From assembly GCF_016889765.1 (NCBI RefSeq), contig NZ_CP069533.1, forward strand, positions 558,001 to 622,000: 64,000 nucleotides of DNA. The letters are read 5' to 3'. A program made the position numbers and the translations under genes. The notes beneath the pieces were generated by a model, which worked only from the letters and a program-made list of their open reading frames with translations, searched no databases and was not told where the DNA came from. Of this stretch, positions 35,120 to 43,325 are shown piece by piece (within the stretch, counting starts at the first letter, position 1; every line of letters begins with the position of its first letter). This DNA comes from Corynebacterium minutissimum (lineage in GTDB: Bacteria; Actinomycetota; Actinomycetes; Mycobacteriales; Mycobacteriaceae).

Positions 35120-37279
35120 ATGAGCAAAGCCATACTCTACGGCGATATCAGCCCCAATGTGATCGATGGGTCATCAATCTGGCTCGTCTCAATGGCCGAA
35201 CTACTCGCGGGGATTTTCGACGAGGTTCACTTCCAGCTAAAGCAGCCTGTTAAAGACGACAAGCTGATGTCCTCACTGGCTGAGTTGGTGAATGTAACGA
35301 TCTATGAACCTCAAGTTGACGAATTAGATCCGGAGTCAGCTGCATTGGCTTGCGAAGCTCTCGTCAAACAGCTACAGCCCACCGCCGTTGTATGCCGGGG
35401 GATTAACGCATGCAATGCGTTCTGCCTGCGCAATGCCATTGCACCACTTTTGTGGTCGTATGTTACCGAGCTCCCATTCCCACCGGAGAGAATCTCGCCC
35501 AATAATCGAAACCGCCTATCAAGGATCGCACAACGGAGTAGGAGACTGTTCGCGCAGACCGAATCTGCTCGCAGCTACCTAGAGGCAATTGCACCACCAG
35601 CAGCCGGGAAAGTAGTTTTACTGAACCCGATGATCCCGGACTCTTACTTCTCGAAGTCAAAAGAGATGCCTTGGCCACCCAACGGTGAGTTAAGGATTGT
35701 TTATTCTGGAAAGTTCGCTCGGGATTGGAAGACCTTAGAGATGCTAGAACTTCCGCGAGCCTTGCGGAAACTAGGCGTACCTGCATCGTTGACGGTGGTT
35801 GGGGACAAATTCAACAGAGACCTAAATGACCCTACCTGGCTAGCGCGCATGCAAGAAGCTTTGTCTAGCGCACATAATGACCCTGAGAGCGGAGTTAGAT
35901 GGCTAGGCGGTCTCCCCCGCTCCGAATCAATGAACGAAATAGCAGCCGCAGACCTAGGGTTAGGCTGGCGTACCCCTCAACTAGACGGTGGCCTCGAGAT
36001 TTCTACGAAAGCTCTAGAATACGGTGCCTGCCGCACTATTCCCATCATCAACCAAACTCATTCAAACGAGGAGCACTTCGGTTCCGACTACCCGTTTTTC
36101 GTGACATCTGATGCCACCGTCGACGACTTAGCCGAGACTATCGTGAATGCTCTGCCCAGCGGCCTGTCCGCATCAGCACGAGCATTTGCTGCTTCCGCTG
36201 CTTACAGCATGGAGCAAACCCGGATCCGGATCGCTCGTGCCTTTGAACGCTCAGGAGCACTAGCAAGCTTTAATTCAAATGATTCTTCTGTTACAAAAGT
36301 GGTAATCGCTTCGCATGATCTCAAGTTCATGGGCGAGCTTATGGACCATTTGCAAAGATCGCCGAAATTTGAAGTCCAGGTCGATCGCTGGTCCACCCTT
36401 CATGAACATGACGAACAAGAGAGCCTTCGACTGCTTGCGTGGGCCGACACGATCTTTTGTGAATGGGCTGGCCCATCCTTGGCTTGGTACTCGAAGCAAA
36501 ACCTTGGCAATACCAGGCTAGTTTCTCGGCTGCATCGGTTTGAACTTGACGGTCCATGGATGAGCGATGTGAATTGGGATACAGTAAGCGGCATGATCTT
36601 TGTCTCTGAGCTATACCGAAGAATGGCCTTGGAGAAACTGCCGATACAATATGAGCAAACTTCTGTTATTCCTAATGCTGTGGATCTTGATGACTTCGAT
36701 AGGCCAAAGAATGCAGATGCGCGTTTCACGCTTGGATTTGTCGGGATGGTCCCGATTCACAAGAGACCAGATCGAGCCTTAACGCTTCTTGAGAGGCTGT
36801 TGGCAGTCGACGATCGTTACATTCTGCGATTCAAAGGCCGAATGCCTTGGGAGTATCCATACGAATGGAAAAACCCTATCCAGAAGCAAATGTATCTGGA
36901 GTTTTTCAACCGAATTGGCTCAGACCCCATTTTACGTCGCCATATTATTTTTGATGATTTTAGCGCGGACGTCGCTTCTTGGCAGCGGAATATTGGTTTC
37001 ATTCTCTCACCAAGCGAGGTAGAGAGTTTTCACATGGCCCCTGCGGAAGGAATGGCGGCTCGAAGTGTTCCAATTTTTTGGAAACGCCCAGGGGTCGATG
37101 AAATTTTTGGCAAAGAATTTTTGCTTAACAGCTTAGAGGAAGCCGTTACGCTAATCCTCGACTGCCGAGATGAAGCCACCTTCGTTAGCAAAGGGGAATA
37201 TGCGCGCTCAACCGTGGCTCGCTGGGATCCATCTGTTCTGCTACCGCTGTGGGAAGACATGCTTGGTAGTCGACGCTAA
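35120..37279 (+). CDS. Large double-domain glycosyltransferase (copy 1)
   Basis: 719 residues starting MSKAILYGDISPNVIDGSS, 5 bases after the coiled-coil gene. Two GT-B-like halves are visible. The first has YSGKFARDWKTLEML (~195) and ALEYGACRTIPI (~300). The second starts near VVIASHDLKFMGELMDHL (~395) and has FVGMVPIHKRPDRAL (~545), LRFKGRMPWEYPYEW (~575) and a GT4-like PSEVESFHMAPAEGMAA (~635). It is probably a cytosolic transferase making or extending the exported glycan. A paralogue occupies 38170-40374 in the opposite direction. Composition is A+T-richer than core genes. Confidence 0.8.
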   Translation: MSKAILYGDISPNVIDGSSIWLVSMAELLAGIFDEVHFQLKQPVKDDKLMSSLAELVNVTIYEPQVDELDPESAALACEALVKQLQPTAVVCRGINACNAFCLRNAIAPLLWSYVTELPFPPERISPNNRNRLSRIAQRSRRLFAQTESARSYLEAIAPPAAGKVVLLNPMIPDSYFSKSKEMPWPPNGELRIVYSGKFARDWKTLEMLELPRALRKLGVPASLTVVGDKFNRDLNDPTWLARMQEALSSAHNDPESGVRWLGGLPRSESMNEIAAADLGLGWRTPQLDGGLEISTKALEYGACRTIPIINQTHSNEEHFGSDYPFFVTSDATVDDLAETIVNALPSGLSASARAFAASAAYSMEQTRIRIARAFERSGALASFNSNDSSVTKVVIASHDLKFMGELMDHLQRSPKFEVQVDRWSTLHEHDEQESLRLLAWADTIFCEWAGPSLAWYSKQNLGNTRLVSRLHRFELDGPWMSDVNWDTVSGMIFVSELYRRMALEKLPIQYEQTSVIPNAVDLDDFDRPKNADARFTLGFVGMVPIHKRPDRALTLLERLLAVDDRYILRFKGRMPWEYPYEWKNPIQKQMYLEFFNRIGSDPILRRHIIFDDFSADVASWQRNIGFILSPSEVESFHMAPAEGMAARSVPIFWKRPGVDEIFGKEFLLNSLEEAVTLILDCRDEATFVSKGEYARSTVARWDPSVLLPLWEDMLGSRR

Positions 37280-37431
37280 GCTAACCTTGCTAACCGCTCC
37301 AGAACGATGGAGGTGCTTGAAGCTCTCCTGTCGTGTTCTTTCCCGCGCCTATGAATGCTCAATCATCACCAATTTGGTTCTTCATCAAAAGAACGGATCG
37401 CTGCTTTCGCCCTCGTCTCGGTAACGATTGA

Positions 37432-37643
37432 TTAAAGCGTGAAGTCCTGCGTAATCGGAAAGTCTTTGACAATCCATTACCTGCCGCCAAGAAGTCTTTC
37501 GATGATGCATGCGCTACAACACGCGCAGACGACACTCCTGGTGCAACCTTCTAGCCCCCGATACCTTCGAAGCACTCACATCCGCTACACTGACCCAAGC
37601 AGCATAGCTAACGCCCGACGTGTCTACTTTCCGGGGGGTCAGG
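37432..37643 (+). mobile_element. 3' end fragment of the IS3-family element
   Basis: About 212 bases closely match the terminal part of the IS at 31371-32669: orfB tail from TTAAAGCGTGAAGTCC to the stop, then the terminal repeat ending CCGGGGGGTCAGG (one extra G). The same out-of-frame segment after LKA is shared. Bases 37280-37431 show no gene. Confidence 0.85.
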
Positions 37644-37646
37644 CAC

Positions 37647-37730
37647 GAAAGAAAACCCCATGCAGTACCGGGTACGCGGAACTCCGGTACCAACTACGCA
37701 GACTCGCGGTACCAACTACCCCAAATCGAC
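37647..37730 (+). repeat. Hairpin repeat, copy B
   Basis: It starts GAAAGAAAACCCCATGCAGT and ends CCCCAAATCGAC, matching 28471-28531. It contains a perfect 7-bp stem (GTACCGG/CCGGTAC) and a doubled CGGTACCAACTAC unit. It sits directly after the IS fragment. Confidence 0.55.
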
Positions 37731-37825
37731 AGTGCGTTTGATGCTGTAGTTTGCCTTGCTCTGGCTGCATTAGTTCGAACTTCTCTGCTCGTGTTGCCTC
37801 AAAGCGAAGAAGACTGTCAGTATTG

Positions 37826-38110
37826 ACAAAACTCGTTATCCATCTTGGCTTCAGCCAACTCACGGCGCAGACGAGTATTCTCAGCACGAAGAGCAGCCTC
37901 ACCCATCCCATCCGAGGCTCCTCGGCGCTCACGCTCGAGTTTGACCCGCCGGCCTAAAAGCCCGGCGGAAACACCAGTCTCCTTAGCCACATGAGCAATA
38001 GGTCGCTCCGACTCGATTACCAGGTTCACGGCTTCACACCGGTACTCCGGCGTGTACTTCTTGCACTGTTGACTCACAATGAACATCCTCTCCCACGGAC
38101 ACAAGATCCG
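37826..38110 (-). pseudogene. IS3-family orfA fragment (different element)
   Basis: The minus frame reads CKKYTPEYRCEAVNLVIESE ... VAKETGVSAGLLGRRV ... AALRAENTRLRRELAEAKMD, an IS3/IS150-type OrfA. It stops at NEFCQY where NEFLKKAAAFFA is expected, and no orfB follows. A possible terminal repeat (GGACACAAGATCCGTGTCC) lies near 38095-38118. Confidence 0.75.
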
Positions 38111-38169
38111 TGTCCGCTAAAGGAGTGGTAACCCATAGAGCGCTTCGTTCATTGACCAGTCAAGACTGT

Positions 38170-40374
38170 CTATCTACGTTTTCTTTTCGTTTTATCACTA
38201 CTTTTAGCCAGTCCTAAGAAGAGCTCACGCCACGCAGGCAATACCGTTGACACATCCCACTGACTAGCGAATGTCTTGGACCGAATCATCGCTTGATTAA
38301 AGCTCTGGGCCCCTCTAAGCTCTAGCACCTTGGAAAGTCTCTCATTATGGCCCGTATGCACAGCGTAGCTTCCAAATACTTCCCGAGCCCCGTCTCGTTT
38401 CCACAACAGTGGTATCGCGCCTGCCGCCATCCCCTCAGCTGGCGCAAGGTGGAAACTCTCCAACTCACTACACGACAGAATGAAACCAATGCTTCGGAAC
38501 CAAGACGCAACATCTGCACTAAAGCCGTCAAAAACCACATGTTCTTGCAACACACTGTTAGTGGAAACCCGCTCGAAGAAGTCGAGGTAAAGTTGCTTTT
38601 CAACACTGTCGGACCATACGTGAGGGTATTCCCAAGGCATGCGCCCTTTAATTCTTAGTATATAGCGATCATCAACTTCGAGTAGTTGTTCTAAAAAGTC
38701 TAGTGCGCGATCGGGACGCTTTAGAAACGGGACCATACCAACTAGGCCTAAGGTGAATTGTGCATTCCCGACCTTTGGGCGATTGAAGTCATAGGTGTCA
38801 ACAGAATTGGGGATAACTGCAGTCCCAACGTCAGAGAGAGGAAATCTCTGAATAGCTTGCCTTCTTATCCAATCAGAGACAAAAACAACTCGGTCGACGT
38901 TTTCCCATTTGACTTGGCGCATCCAAGGGCCATTAAGTTCAAACCTGTGTAAGCGCGCAACCAAGGCCACCCCGTGAGGTAAATTTTGGGAGTACCAAGA
39001 AAGAGACGGACCGGCCCATTCACAAAAGACAACATCCGCCCACCCAGCTAAAGCTTCGCTTGCGGATACATCATGCTCGTGGAGGGTAGCCCATCTGTCA
39101 ATGCGAACCTCAAACTCAGGACTAGTTTCCAAATAATCCATAAGTTCTCCCATAAACTTTAAATCATGAGAGGCAACGACGAGCCGAACGGGCTTCGAAG
39201 ATCTCGCACGGGGTTTTTGCCCCAATAGCCCCGCGCGCTTGAAAGATTCGCTCAATCGCTTTTGCGCATTCTCCATAGAAAAATACTCTGCCACTGAACG
39301 CACTCCCGCTTGAGATTCTTTCAACTTTGGTAATCCCGCGATGATCGTGTCTGCAATCTCCTCCACTGTGGCCTCTGCACTCACAAAGAAAGGGTAGGTG
39401 GCACCAAAAAGGGATTTATGGTCCTCAGTGAGATTAACAACAGGAGCTGTTCCCGTCGAAGCGTACTCAAGTGCTTTTGTCGATAGTTCTAAACTAGAAT
39501 CGAGCTCTCTAGAACGCCATCCTAGACCGATGTCTGCCCTTTTGATCCTAGAAACTGATTCATGGCGAGGTAGTCCTCCAAGCCAAGAGACGCCGCTTGA
39601 AGAATCCCGGTCAGCTTCTTCTAGCGCTGCTCTCATCCTGCTCACCCATGTAGGGTCGTTACGAGCTCTATTAAACTTCGTTCCCACCACTTCAAGCGTT
39701 GCGTTCACTCCACGTTTACGGAGCACACGAGGGAGCTCTAGCATCTCTAAGGTTCGCCACTCCTTGGCTAGTTTTCCTGCATAAATGAGCCGTAAATCGT
39801 GTTGCCTACGTTCGTCTTCTTCGACCTTCCCATACGCATACCAAGGAATCATCGGTGGAATGAGAATTACTTTCCCAGCTGCTTGCGGGACGAGCCCTTC
39901 CCAGTAGGAGCGGGCCGCTTCGGTTTGCGCGAATACCCTCTTAGAGTGCGCAGCAATGTGATGTAGTCGATTCAGATTTGTGTCAGAAAGTTTAGAAGGA
40001 GGAAAGGGAAGATCTGTGACGTAAGCCCAAACAATTGGACTAAGCTTTTCCTTTGACGTGAATTCAAATGCGGCCTCCAATCCTCGTACGACAACAGCTT
40101 CAGCGCCAGTTTTCGCCACTAGTTCTTGGGCGAGTTCTGCTGCGGATTCTGCGTCCAGTACCCCATCCTCGGCCACGACTGAAGGGGCATGCACCTCAAT
40201 ATTCGCGATGGGACGGATGGCTTGAAGGAGTGTATCGTTTTCAGGAACCGCTTTTAGCAGCAAATGGACCTCGTCGAAAACACCTGAAAGTACTTCACTT
40301 ACCGACATCAGCCATACTGATGAACCATCGATAATGTTGGCGTTAGTATCCCCATAAACCACTACGGCACTCAT
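38170..40374 (-). CDS. Large double-domain glycosyltransferase (copy 2)
   Basis: 734 residues from ATG 40374 (MSAVVVYGDTNANIIDGSS), one base after the stop of the upstream gene; this start matches that of copy 1 at 35120. The same signatures are present: YAGKLAKEWRTLEML, ALEYASTGTAPVVN, VVASHDLKFMGELMDYL, LGLVGMVPFLKRPDRAL, LRIKGRMPWEYPHVW and SCSELESFHLAPAEGMAAG. The C terminus is basic (KSSDKTKRKRR), absent in copy 1. The two halves suggest two sugar transfers by one protein. It faces copy 1 tail to tail across IS debris. Confidence 0.83.
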   Translation of the reverse strand: MSAVVVYGDTNANIIDGSSVWLMSVSEVLSGVFDEVHLLLKAVPENDTLLQAIRPIANIEVHAPSVVAEDGVLDAESAAELAQELVAKTGAEAVVVRGLEAAFEFTSKEKLSPIVWAYVTDLPFPPSKLSDTNLNRLHHIAAHSKRVFAQTEAARSYWEGLVPQAAGKVILIPPMIPWYAYGKVEEDERRQHDLRLIYAGKLAKEWRTLEMLELPRVLRKRGVNATLEVVGTKFNRARNDPTWVSRMRAALEEADRDSSSGVSWLGGLPRHESVSRIKRADIGLGWRSRELDSSLELSTKALEYASTGTAPVVNLTEDHKSLFGATYPFFVSAEATVEEIADTIIAGLPKLKESQAGVRSVAEYFSMENAQKRLSESFKRAGLLGQKPRARSSKPVRLVVASHDLKFMGELMDYLETSPEFEVRIDRWATLHEHDVSASEALAGWADVVFCEWAGPSLSWYSQNLPHGVALVARLHRFELNGPWMRQVKWENVDRVVFVSDWIRRQAIQRFPLSDVGTAVIPNSVDTYDFNRPKVGNAQFTLGLVGMVPFLKRPDRALDFLEQLLEVDDRYILRIKGRMPWEYPHVWSDSVEKQLYLDFFERVSTNSVLQEHVVFDGFSADVASWFRSIGFILSCSELESFHLAPAEGMAAGAIPLLWKRDGAREVFGSYAVHTGHNERLSKVLELRGAQSFNQAMIRSKTFASQWDVSTVLPAWRELFLGLAKSSDKTKRKRR

Positions 40375-40375
40375 C

Positions 40376-41305
40376 TTAGTTTTCTCCCTTTGCAAAGCTG
40401 TGGCGTGCTGGGGCCGCATCCATAGTCTTCAATGCCTCAAGTACTGGTGATTTTAAATCTTCCGACCACGCCCAGTTAGGCGATAAAGTATTAAGAACGA
40501 TATTGGCTCGCTCCCGCAAGTCATTTGTAAAATGGCTCGTCAAATTACTTGCGCGAACTATTACGACTATCCCTTGGTTCTGAGCATCAGCAATGTGCTC
40601 GACAAGTCTTAAATAGAGTCCAGTTTTTTGTGCTGATAACAAACCTTCCCAAGGCCCCTTCCAGAATTCTTGCTCATCAATGATGAGGTAGCTTGTCCCC
40701 TGCTTTGTGCTTCCCAATAGGTAAGGCCCCGCAAGCCGGTGAACTCGTCCAACCTCACTGAGAGCAGCTTCCAAATCAACAGGTCCAATAAGACTGATTT
40801 CCCGAGTCCACAACTCGGCCTCAGCGGTCATCATCGCGCTGAGCGCTACAAAGCCATCTCGTTCCATTACTTGCTCAGCAGCAAGCCGTCCTGCAGAGTG
40901 TGCGGTGGGGCGTGCGAGTATTCGCGTGGCGGGGATAGTGTTTGGCGCAAAGATATTAGGCCTATTAAAAGCGCCTTCACCAGCTCCAGCGTTCGTAGTG
41001 TCACCGAGCTCCTGGAGAGAAGCTGTCTTCTTTTCTCGCGTTTGATTCTCAAAATGAGCTTCCAGTATGGAGAGCTTTTCTTCAATCTTTACAGCACGGC
41101 GCCGTGCATCTTTTGAAATGCCCTCGGCTTTCTTTTGTGAAGAGATAAAAGCTGCTGAAAATACAATCCCTATTGTGACAGCCCCAATCAAAAGAGCTCG
41201 CCCGACAAGACTGCTGCCAACAGCAATGCTCGCTATTAAGAACAACGCACCAATCGCAGCGATAGTAGCCAGGGATCTGCCCCGCTGAAAGGAATCGAGT
41301 TTCAT
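40376..41305 (-). CDS. Coiled-coil membrane protein of the polysaccharide locus (copy 2)
   Basis: 309 residues. Two hydrophobic segments (about 11-30 and 35-52) are followed by a shorter coiled coil (about 55-95) and the shared domain (NIFAPNTIPATRILARPTAH; EVGRVHRLAGPYLLG; TSYLIIDEQEFWKGPWEGLL). It differs from copy 1 mainly by loss of part of the coiled coil. Stop and next start are separated by one base (TAAGATG), so translation is coupled with the glycosyltransferase. The topology puts the large domain in the cytosol. Role inferred only from pairing. Confidence 0.72.
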   Translation of the reverse strand: MKLDSFQRGRSLATIAAIGALFLIASIAVGSSLVGRALLIGAVTIGIVFSAAFISSQKKAEGISKDARRRAVKIEEKLSILEAHFENQTREKKTASLQELGDTTNAGAGEGAFNRPNIFAPNTIPATRILARPTAHSAGRLAAEQVMERDGFVALSAMMTAEAELWTREISLIGPVDLEAALSEVGRVHRLAGPYLLGSTKQGTSYLIIDEQEFWKGPWEGLLSAQKTGLYLRLVEHIADAQNQGIVVIVRASNLTSHFTNDLRERANIVLNTLSPNWAWSEDLKSPVLEALKTMDAAPARHSFAKGEN

Positions 41306-41377
41306 CGATACTGTTCCCCTTGAATAGAGTTCTTTCTTGCTACAGTTTCAACTTCAAATACTGCGGACACCGCCCCG

Positions 41378-42331
41378 CTACTCATCTACGGGTAGATCCA
41401 AAATAACCATCGGTTCGCTGTATTCTTTCTTAATTTCGGCAAGATATTGGTCCGCAGGCCCTTTGTCCTCCTTTCCCATAAGCCGCGCCCATTCATGATA
41501 ATGCGGTGCTACAACATCAGTCGGACCATCAGCGATAATTCGACCCTTAGAGATCCAAATAGTCCGAACGCAATTTTTTTCTATTTCTCTAATCGAATGT
41601 GAAACAAGAAACAGATTACCGGCACGCTCAAGTAACTCCCGCATTCGTCCGCTGGCTTTGGATCCAAATGCGGCGTCACCAGTAGAAAGCGCCTCATCAA
41701 TCATGAGAATATCCGGCCGCACTGCGGTAGAAATAGCAAAAGATAGGCGGGCTGACATACCTGAAGAGTACGTTTTCATCGGGCGCTTTATAGCATCACC
41801 GAGTTCCGTCCACTGAGCTATCTCATTGATCTGCGCCTTTGCATCCGTTCGGCTCATACCCAACGCAAGGCATCCGAGGTAGATGTTGTGTTCACCCGAC
41901 AGATCTGGCTGAAGGGCTGGCGAGACTCCCATAAGTGTAGGTTGTGAGCGGGTTAAAATGCGCCCCGCAGTCGGAGCTATACCACCGGCAATCATGCTAA
42001 GAAGTGTCGATTTACCAGATCCGTTAAGCCCAATAATTCCGATCGACTCACCTGGCAAAGCGATCAGGGAGGCGCCGACTACCGCGTCAACCACTGTTTT
42101 CCCACGCCCTACCCGCGTCATACTGGCATCAGAGGAACGCCCCTGGCTTATCACGTATCGCTTAGACACGTTGTCAACAATGACATTTGCCCGTTCGACA
42201 TAGTTGATATCAGATTCATTTTCCGTTGCTTCAAACGGTCTGGATACTTCCTGCGTTGGTGCTTCTTCTAACATCTTCTTCGATGCGGGATGCCCTCCGG
42301 ATTTGGCCAGTTTTTTAGACGAGTCGAACAT
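41378..42331 (-). CDS. wzt: Polysaccharide ABC exporter, ATP-binding subunit
   Basis: 317 residues from ATG 42331 (MFDSSKKLAK), with GGAGG 6 bases upstream and 17 bases overlapping the end of the permease gene. Walker A GLNGSGKST (~101-109), signature SSGMS (~189-193) and Walker B LMIDEA (~209-214) are intact. The nucleotide-binding domain is of Wzt/TagH type; its first 50 residues form an unusual charged N-terminal extension, and there is no large C-terminal carbohydrate-binding domain. It powers export of a lipid-linked glycan, teichoic-like or O-antigen-like. Confidence 0.9.
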   Translation of the reverse strand: MFDSSKKLAKSGGHPASKKMLEEAPTQEVSRPFEATENESDINYVERANVIVDNVSKRYVISQGRSSDASMTRVGRGKTVVDAVVGASLIALPGESIGIIGLNGSGKSTLLSMIAGGIAPTAGRILTRSQPTLMGVSPALQPDLSGEHNIYLGCLALGMSRTDAKAQINEIAQWTELGDAIKRPMKTYSSGMSARLSFAISTAVRPDILMIDEALSTGDAAFGSKASGRMRELLERAGNLFLVSHSIREIEKNCVRTIWISKGRIIADGPTDVVAPHYHEWARLMGKEDKGPADQYLAEIKKEYSEPMVILDLPVDE

Positions 42332-43247
42332 ACTTGTCCTCCGCTCTCCAGAAGAAGATAAAGCCAACCACGAAAGCGCCTATGCTCCACGCTACGAGCT
42401 CACCCCAAGTCGCAAGGCTGGGTACAGTGCGGTATATGGAGCAATCTCGGACAGCAGTAAGAAAAATGTAGCACGGGTTAGCCGACATGATCTGGTGAAT
42501 AACCGAGTGCTCGGCAAACCTATCGATTGAAAACATCACACCTGACAAGAAAAACAGAGCACGAGTCAACAATCCTAGAATAACCTTAGCTTCGGGAACC
42601 TGTGCGGTGAGCCTCGCGGTAATCATCATTAGTCCGCAGCCAAAAACATGGATTAGAAGGAATAACGGTATTACAAATATGAGCGTCCACGATGGCCACG
42701 TTCCCCACTGAAAAAGAAAAGCCGCTACGAGTGCCACACACGCTGGCAATACGTTATCTATTAGTGAACGCAACGTGGTTGAGAAAGGAATTGACGCCCT
42801 CGGGAATTGGAACGCGCGAATCATTGAGCGCGAGGACTGCATTAGGCTAATTCCTGAATTCATGAGGCCCATGATCATCCCGATAAAAATGATTCCGATA
42901 AAAAGAAACCCGATAAAGTTCTCAATACCACGAGAGGTCCTGAGGAGAAGGCCAAAAAGAAAACCATAGAGCGCAACATCAAACAGTGGGTTTAGCACCA
43001 GCCAAAGTTGCCATAGACGATAGTCCCGTGTTGTGCGCAGTGCCTTGGCGCGTGCATCTGCGGCGATAAAATGCCGACGGGCCACCAATTGCGAAATGTA
43101 CTCTCCAAGGGTGGGGCGGGTAGCCAGCGGATGGAGACCTTCAGGATTGACTATCTGTACGCGACCTTCATGCCGCGCTACCTGGGCATTGAGCTCTTCG
43201 ACTCCTCGCTGTGAAGTCTTGGAACCGCGCCATTTGTGGCGTGCCAA
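42315..43247 (-). CDS. wzm: Polysaccharide ABC exporter, permease subunit
   Basis: 310 residues with six hydrophobic segments in the ABC-2 pattern, starting after an ~85-residue cytosolic N terminus. Family features are RDYRLWQLWLVLNPLF before the first helix, SRSMIRAFQFPRASIPFS in the cytosolic coupling region, and a C-terminal aromatic/charged end (FFWRAEDKYVRLV) as in Wzm/TagG. It forms the membrane channel with Wzt. Its gene overlaps wzt and lies 79 bases downstream of the GT2/GT4 gene on the same strand, so they probably share a transcript. Confidence 0.9.
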   Translation of the reverse strand: MARHKWRGSKTSQRGVEELNAQVARHEGRVQIVNPEGLHPLATRPTLGEYISQLVARRHFIAADARAKALRTTRDYRLWQLWLVLNPLFDVALYGFLFGLLLRTSRGIENFIGFLFIGIIFIGMIMGLMNSGISLMQSSRSMIRAFQFPRASIPFSTTLRSLIDNVLPACVALVAAFLFQWGTWPSWTLIFVIPLFLLIHVFGCGLMMITARLTAQVPEAKVILGLLTRALFFLSGVMFSIDRFAEHSVIHQIMSANPCYIFLTAVRDCSIYRTVPSLATWGELVAWSIGAFVVGFIFFWRAEDKYVRLV

Positions 43248-43325
43248 TATGAATCAGCCCTTCCAGATCTATTGTGTTCGAACGTCCATATAAGTCACAA
43301 GCTTCGATGAGAACGTCGAGAATTG

